DNA from: Verrucomicrobiia bacterium
Lineage (GTDB): Bacteria > Verrucomicrobiota > Verrucomicrobiia > Limisphaerales > UBA11358
Direction of reading: 5' to 3'
NCBI GenBank assembly: GCA_030044395.1
Contig: JASHVW010000153.1
Span: 1 to 11,108 of the forward strand
Length of the DNA: 11,108 nucleotides
The notes beneath the pieces are model-generated. The model searched no databases. It was not told the DNA's origin and saw only the letters and a program-made list of their open reading frames with translations. This document shows, one piece after another, positions 6,549 through 11,108 of this stretch (position 1 is the stretch's first letter; the number at the start of each line of letters is the position of its first letter). Position numbers and translations under genes: made by a program.

Positions 6549-9119
6549 ATGACAAATAAAATAACCAAGCGTCAATTTCTCGTACGAACGACAATGGCCG
6601 CCGGGGCGCTCTGCGCCTGGCGACCGTTGGTTTCCATTTGCAAAGCCGCCGCGCCTGCCACGCCCCGCCGCCTCGGCTTGAACGGCGCCTGGCACGTGTC
6701 CCAGGCCGGCAAGGATGATTGGACCCCCGCCACCGTGCCGGGTTGCGTGCATACCGATTTGCTCGCCGCGGGAAAAATCCCCGATCCATTCTATCGGGAA
6801 AATGAAGACGTCGTGAAGTGGGTCGGTCAAAGCGACTGGACCTACAAGCGCAATTTCAACGTGCCGGACGATGTCTTTAAAAATGACCGCGTTTTGTTGC
6901 GATGCGAAGGGTTGGATACCTTGGCCGCCATCAAGATCAACGGCCAAAAGGTGGGAGATGCCGACAACATGTTTCGGACCTGGGAATTTGACGTCAAGCC
7001 GGCGTTGCAAGCCGGTGACAACGAAATTGAAATCCTCTTCCGCTCGCCCTTTCCGGTCATGAATGAGATGAACAGCCGGCGGCCGATGTATGAATGGATT
7101 GGCTCGCATGAACCCAAAGGCCGCGCCTGGGTCCGCAAAGAACCTTGCAGTTTCGGATGGGATTGGGGCCCGGTTTTGCCCAGCGCCGGCATCTGGAGAA
7201 CGATCAGCCTGGAGACGTTCAACCAGGGACGCATCTCGGACGTGCTCATCCTGCAAACACATTCGGATAATAAAGTTGCGCTGGATATCCAAGTCAACGC
7301 CGAGATCGTCGGTGACAGTGCGCGGCCTTGCCGGGCAGCCGCATCCGTCTCGGATGTTTCCCATCCCGACAAAACGATCGCCAGCGTTGCCTTTGATATT
7401 TCAGGAGGCCAGGGGCGCGGCGAATTGCAGATTGACCATCCCAAACTTTGGTGGCCGGCGGGCATGGGCGGACAACCTCTTTACACCGTGCAGGTGGACC
7501 TGCTCGACCCCGATGGCACGCCGATTGATGGCGTCAGCAAACGCATCGGTCTGCGTGAACTCAAAATGGTTTTGCCGCAGGGCGACAGTCCCCTCCATTT
7601 TGTGGCAAATGGACTTCCCTACTTCAGCAAAGGCGGCAACTGGATTCCCTGCGATTCGTTCACCAGTCGCGTAACGCCCGAAATTTTGCGCCGATACGTC
7701 GCCGACGCGGCGGCCGTCAACATGAACACCTTGCGTTTTTGGGGCGGCGGTTATTACGAAGATGACGCCCTTTTTGACGCATGCGACGAACTGGGTATTT
7801 GCATCTGGCTTGATCTCAAATTTGCCTGCTCGACCTATCCGGCGTTTGACGATCAATTCATGGACAATGTCCGGCTCGAAGCCCGCGATAATGTGCAGCG
7901 CCTGCGCCATCACCCCTGCATCGCCGTCTGGTGCGGCAACAATGAAATCAGCTTGATGACCAAGGACCAATGGTCCGCCAATAGCATGGGAAGGGCGGAT
8001 TACGACAAACTGTTCAAAGACTTGATCGCCGGGCAAGTGGCGGCGTACGCGCCCCAAGCCAATTACGTTTCGGGCAGCCCCGATTGCGGCGATACGCACT
8101 ATTGGGAGGTATGGCATGGCCCTAAAACGTTCGATGCCTATCGAACACTGACCGGCTTCATGAGCGAATTCGGCTATCAATCCTTTCCCGAACTGAAAAC
8201 CGTCCGCGCTTTCACCAACGATGAAGACCGCGCGTCGGTCCTCACACCGGTGATGATATGGCATCAGCGCTCCGGCCTGGGTGATGTTGAAGGCAACCAG
8301 GTGATGCTGGACATGATGAACCATTACTTCAATCCGCCGAAGGATTTCGAAACCACGCTGTGGTTGAGCCAGATTTTGCAGGGATTCGGCATTAAAATCG
8401 GCGCGGAATACTGGCGCCAAACCATGCCTCGATCCATGGGCTGTGTTTTCTGGCAATACAATGACATCTGGCCCGGCATGAGCTGGTCATCCGTGGACTA
8501 TTTCGGCCGCTGGAAGGCGTTGCATTATCTCGCCCGAAAATTTTATTCGCCAATCCTCGTCTCGGGATTGGAAAACACGAAGAATGGAACCATTGATATC
8601 TTTGTCACCAGCGATCTCCTGGAGGCGCATCACGGAAAGTTGTCGTGGAAGGTGACCGACCTGAACGGCCGGCTGGTGACACAGGATTCCCTTCATTTGG
8701 AGATTCCATCCCGCAAAAGTCAAAACGTCAAAACATTGGACCTTCAGGACCCGATCAACAAATTGGGCGCCAACGGCCTTCTTACCTGGTTGAAATTGGA
8801 AGCAGGAGGCAAAACCGTTTCTGAAAACCTGGTTTTGTTCGGGCTGCCGAAAGAATACAAGCTGGCCGATCCCGGTCTGGCTACCCATGTTGCCGAGACC
8901 TCGAAGGGTTTTCTTGTCACCGTCACCGCCCAAAATCCCGCGCTGTGGGTCTGGCTCGGCTTGAAAAACGCGGACGCCAGATACAGCGACAATTTCATTC
9001 ACCTGATGCCGCACGAGCCGCAGAAAATTCTGGTCCAGCTCAATGTGCCGCTCGGCAAGGACGACTTTACAAATCAACTCCAGGTCCGAAGCCTGTTCGA
9101 CACGTATATGCCGGCGTAA
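6549..9119 (+). CDS. Secreted GH2 beta-mannosidase
   Basis: This 856-residue glycoside hydrolase family 2 enzyme of the beta-mannosidase branch releases terminal beta-linked mannose with retention of configuration. Residues 5-24 (ITKRQFLVRTTMAAGALCAW) form a signal peptide with a Tat-like TKRQFL motif, although Lys-Arg replaces Arg-Arg. The N-terminal sugar-binding domain spans about 42-220, with PFYRENEDVVKWVGQSDW (80-97) and CSFGWDWGP (200-208), both typical of beta-mannosidases. An Ig-like domain spans about 222-335 and the TIM barrel about 340-670. The acid/base is Glu466 in WCGNNE and the nucleophile is Glu540 in MSEFGYQS. FWQYNDIWPGMSWSSVDYFG (634-653) follows, then C-terminal beta domains. 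An in-frame ATG at 6483 would add 22 residues ahead of the signal peptide, so 6549 is preferred. It is followed after 154 bases by a GH92 gene, which suggests joint breakdown of mannose-containing glycans. Exact substrate not determined. Confidence 0.97.
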   Translation: MTNKITKRQFLVRTTMAAGALCAWRPLVSICKAAAPATPRRLGLNGAWHVSQAGKDDWTPATVPGCVHTDLLAAGKIPDPFYRENEDVVKWVGQSDWTYKRNFNVPDDVFKNDRVLLRCEGLDTLAAIKINGQKVGDADNMFRTWEFDVKPALQAGDNEIEILFRSPFPVMNEMNSRRPMYEWIGSHEPKGRAWVRKEPCSFGWDWGPVLPSAGIWRTISLETFNQGRISDVLILQTHSDNKVALDIQVNAEIVGDSARPCRAAASVSDVSHPDKTIASVAFDISGGQGRGELQIDHPKLWWPAGMGGQPLYTVQVDLLDPDGTPIDGVSKRIGLRELKMVLPQGDSPLHFVANGLPYFSKGGNWIPCDSFTSRVTPEILRRYVADAAAVNMNTLRFWGGGYYEDDALFDACDELGICIWLDLKFACSTYPAFDDQFMDNVRLEARDNVQRLRHHPCIAVWCGNNEISLMTKDQWSANSMGRADYDKLFKDLIAGQVAAYAPQANYVSGSPDCGDTHYWEVWHGPKTFDAYRTLTGFMSEFGYQSFPELKTVRAFTNDEDRASVLTPVMIWHQRSGLGDVEGNQVMLDMMNHYFNPPKDFETTLWLSQILQGFGIKIGAEYWRQTMPRSMGCVFWQYNDIWPGMSWSSVDYFGRWKALHYLARKFYSPILVSGLENTKNGTIDIFVTSDLLEAHHGKLSWKVTDLNGRLVTQDSLHLEIPSRKSQNVKTLDLQDPINKLGANGLLTWLKLEAGGKTVSENLVLFGLPKEYKLADPGLATHVAETSKGFLVTVTAQNPALWVWLGLKNADARYSDNFIHLMPHEPQKILVQLNVPLGKDDFTNQLQVRSLFDTYMPA

Positions 9120-9150
9120 TTTTGAATTGAGGTAGCCGATTGTGACTGAA

Positions 9151-9185
9151 GCTCGATCGGGTCCAATGCGATAAGAGCCGTTTTT
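9151..9185 (+). terminator. Candidate intrinsic terminator after the GH2 gene
   Basis: GCTC-g-ATCG (9151-9159) pairs with CGAT-aa-GAGC (9169-9178), giving eight base pairs around a small internal loop and a 9-base hairpin loop. A TTTTT run follows at 9181-9185. The stem is interrupted and modest, so termination may be partial. If it works, the GH92 gene depends at least partly on its own promoter. Confidence 0.45.
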
Positions 9186-9257
9186 ATCTGCCGTTGTTGG
9201 AATTGCGGTGGGGAGACAGAGTCGCTAATCTCTCCGCATGTGTTACCAGCCCTGAAC

Positions 9258-9263
9258 AGGGGG
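9258..9263 (+). promoter_or_regulatory. Probable Shine-Dalgarno sequence of the GH92 gene
   Basis: AGGGGG lies ten bases before the ATG at 9274 and is the clearest ribosome binding site in the window. Its first bases can pair with CCCT at 9250-9253 across a GAAC loop, so a small hairpin could limit access to it. The pairing is seen in the sequence; any regulatory effect is speculation. Confidence 0.4.
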
Positions 9264-9273
9264 TGTCCGGCTC

Positions 9274-11108
9274 ATGAAAATACATTGTGTTATTGCCACT
9301 CTTCTGGGGATATTTTTGGCAAAGGCCGGTCTGCTGGCCGCGCCGGAAATGCCTCTCAGCGGGTTTGTGGACCCCTTCATTGGCACCGACCCCAATCCTT
9401 ACACTCATGACGGTTACTCGTGGGACACAGGGAACGTATTCCCGGGCGCGGTGTGTCCGCGCGGCATGCTGGCCTGGAGTCCTGACACGACTCATGCGCG
9501 GCAAATTGCCGGAGGCTATTGGTATCCCGACCGCGCGATTGAAGGATTCAGCCTGACCCATTTCAGCGGACGCGGAGTTCCCTGTTTAAAAGATGTTCCC
9601 TTCATGCCAGTGCTCCAACCCGTAACCAATTCGCCGGAATCGAATTGGAAGGAGTTCGCCGCGTCATTTTCGCACGTGAACGAATTTGCCAGGGCCGGTT
9701 ACTACCGCGTTAAATTTGACAACGGGATTGAAACCGAATTGACCGCAACGCCGCGAACAGGGATGGCGCGATTCACTTTCCCGCCCGGATCGCCGGCCAC
9801 GCTGCTGATTCGCGCCGACAGCTCGGTTTCCATCGCCGGTAATGAGGTCGCCGGGTTTCATGTCGGCAAAATCAGCGATGAAAAACGTGCCTACACGATT
9901 TATTTTGCCGCCCGGTTCGACCGGCCATTTCAAAGCGCCGGAACCTGGCAGGGAAACGACGTCCGCGCCCAAACCGCAGCCAGGGGCGCGGCGTGCGGCG
10001 CAATTCTGACGTTTGACACGGAAACAAACCCGGTGGTCCAGGTGCGTGTGGGCGTTTCTTATGTAAGCATCGAAAACGCCGAAGCAAACCTGGCCGCCGA
10101 AAATCCATCGGGCGATTTCGATGCCGTGCGGCAGCAGGCGGACGCGGCCTGGAATTCCGTCTTGAATCGCATCCGGGTCGAAGGCGGAACCGATGGGGAG
10201 AAACAGGTGTTTTACACGGCGTTGTACCACTGTTTTATGCATCCCAACCTCTTGGATGACGTCAACGGTCAATATCCGGGCATGGATGGGGCAATTCATC
10301 GGATTGAAAGCGGACACCACCAATATCAGAACATCCCCGCGTGGGACCAGCACCGCTCGCTTGCCCCTCTCATCGCCATTTTGGCGCCAAGGGAAACCAG
10401 CGACATCGTCCAGTCGCTGGTCAATGACGCGCAGCAGGACGCCAGCGTGCGGGCCGCCGGCGGCGGGTTGCCGCGCTGGGAGCAGGTCAATCGCAATTCC
10501 GGCGGGATGGTCGGCGACGGCGACGACACCATCATCGCCTTTGCGTTCGCCTTCGGCGCAAATCAATTCGACACCCGGGGGGCGCTGGCGGCGATGGAAG
10601 AGGGCGCATCGCAGCCGGGCACGACCTCGGACGGGGCGAGGGTGCGCGAGGGATTGAAAGAGTATTTGAAGCTCGGTTACGTGCCGGGGGAGGCTTCGAT
10701 CACGCTGGAATATTGCACCGATGATTTTGCGTTGGGGCAATTCGCCGGCGCGCTTGGCAGCCGGGAACAAGGAGAGGCTTATTCGAACCGCGCGGAGAAC
10801 TGGAAAAATCTCTTCGACAATTCGACAAAATTGATCCGTCCGCGGAACGAGAACGGCGCCTGGATGGAAAACTTTTCCGGAGCAACCACCGACGGCTTTG
10901 TTGAAGGCACGGCCGATCAATACGTCTGGATGGTCAACTTCAATTTGCGCTCGCTGATTGAAAAAATGGGAGGCAATGACAAGGCGGTCGAACGGTTGGA
11001 CAAGTTTTTCACGAACCTCAACTCCGGTGTGAACGGGATAACGGCTTACCTGGGCAACGAGCCGTGCGAAGAAACGCCGTGGGTTTATGATTTCGCCGGC
11101 GCTCCGGC
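9274..11108 (+). CDS. Secreted GH92 exo-alpha-mannosidase (3' end outside window)
   Basis: Glycoside hydrolase family 92 enzymes are calcium-dependent, inverting exo-alpha-mannosidases that trim alpha-linked mannose from N-glycans and yeast-type mannan. This frame stays open for 611 codons to the window end; family members are usually 700-800 residues, so perhaps 100-200 are missing. Residues 1-23 form a Sec-type signal peptide ending near GLLAA, with no lipobox. The N-terminal beta-domain begins GFVDPFIGTD, followed by GNVFPGAVCPRGM and GGYWYPDRAIEGFSLTHFSG, which are hallmark segments. The catalytic barrel shows FYTALYHCFMHPN, AWDQHRSLAPL (356-366) and GGLPRWEQVN (397-406). Glu596 in GNEPCEETPW corresponds to the catalytic acid Glu533 of Bacteroides BT3990. 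The region with the catalytic base aspartate and the residues that set linkage preference lies beyond the window, so the alpha-1,2/1,3/1,6 specificity cannot be read. Confidence 0.97.
   Translation, partial: MKIHCVIATLLGIFLAKAGLLAAPEMPLSGFVDPFIGTDPNPYTHDGYSWDTGNVFPGAVCPRGMLAWSPDTTHARQIAGGYWYPDRAIEGFSLTHFSGRGVPCLKDVPFMPVLQPVTNSPESNWKEFAASFSHVNEFARAGYYRVKFDNGIETELTATPRTGMARFTFPPGSPATLLIRADSSVSIAGNEVAGFHVGKISDEKRAYTIYFAARFDRPFQSAGTWQGNDVRAQTAARGAACGAILTFDTETNPVVQVRVGVSYVSIENAEANLAAENPSGDFDAVRQQADAAWNSVLNRIRVEGGTDGEKQVFYTALYHCFMHPNLLDDVNGQYPGMDGAIHRIESGHHQYQNIPAWDQHRSLAPLIAILAPRETSDIVQSLVNDAQQDASVRAAGGGLPRWEQVNRNSGGMVGDGDDTIIAFAFAFGANQFDTRGALAAMEEGASQPGTTSDGARVREGLKEYLKLGYVPGEASITLEYCTDDFALGQFAGALGSREQGEAYSNRAENWKNLFDNSTKLIRPRNENGAWMENFSGATTDGFVEGTADQYVWMVNFNLRSLIEKMGGNDKAVERLDKFFTNLNSGVNGITAYLGNEPCEETPWVYDFAGAP

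Noticed and set aside
6239..6559. 106-codon plus-strand open frame in the dnaE/GH2 gap
   Set aside because: It is complementary, codon for codon, to the coding-like minus-strand frame at 6200-6412 and runs past the GH2 start. Its residues look like a shadow, and no motif is recognisable.
7401..8456. 351-codon open frame on the minus strand
   Set aside because: It lies within the GH2 gene, opposite its catalytic barrel with both catalytic glutamates; it is a shadow.
9664..10920. 418-codon open frame on the minus strand
   Set aside because: It lies wholly within the GH92 gene on the opposite strand, where family motifs run uninterrupted; it is a shadow.
1..11108. Search for tRNA, rRNA, CRISPR arrays, insertion sequences, phage or defence genes
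   Set aside because: No such genes, no regularly spaced repeats and no transposase-like sequences were seen on either strand.

Overview
The window (about 11.1 kb, moderately GC-rich) looks like a piece of chromosome from a free-living, saccharolytic Gram-negative bacterium. The best guess is Verrucomicrobiota (Limisphaerales/Pedosphaera-like). This rests on the mix of a Tat-exported DUF2264 protein, GH2 and GH92 mannosidases and a short BLUF protein, on weak or absent Shine-Dalgarno sequences, and on CGCAAAG-type intergenic repeats. The assignment is inference from style and was not tested by phylogeny.

Left part, plus strand: the C-terminal end of threonyl-tRNA synthetase (1-480), a small single-pass membrane ORF of unknown function (527-739), and a 141-aa PixD-like BLUF blue-light sensor (795-1220) behind its own candidate promoter. 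Centre, minus strand: an operon of the replicative DNA polymerase III alpha subunit, dnaE (6153 to 2548), followed with a 4-base GTGA overlap by a Tat-signal DUF2264 protein (2551 to 1253). Between dnaE and the next gene is a 395-bp divergent intergenic region (6154-6548). It holds a 13-bp perfect dyad, two copies of a 20-bp direct repeat, and a minus-strand frame with coding-like base composition broken by one TGA.

Right part, plus strand: a secreted GH2 beta-mannosidase (6549-9119), then a candidate intrinsic terminator, then a secreted GH92 calcium-dependent exo-alpha-mannosidase that runs off the window end (9274-11108). Together these two enzymes would trim alpha-mannose and then cleave beta-linked mannose from mannoprotein, N-glycan or mannan-type substrates outside the cytoplasm. 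The DUF2264 protein is probably also a carbohydrate-active enzyme.

I see no rRNA, tRNA, CRISPR array, insertion sequence, phage or defence module, and no convincing new multi-gene system. The items most worth a second look are the dnaE/DUF2264 translational overlap, the apparent gene relic upstream of dnaE, the complete PHP metal site of DnaE, and the BLUF protein lacking the conserved tryptophan.
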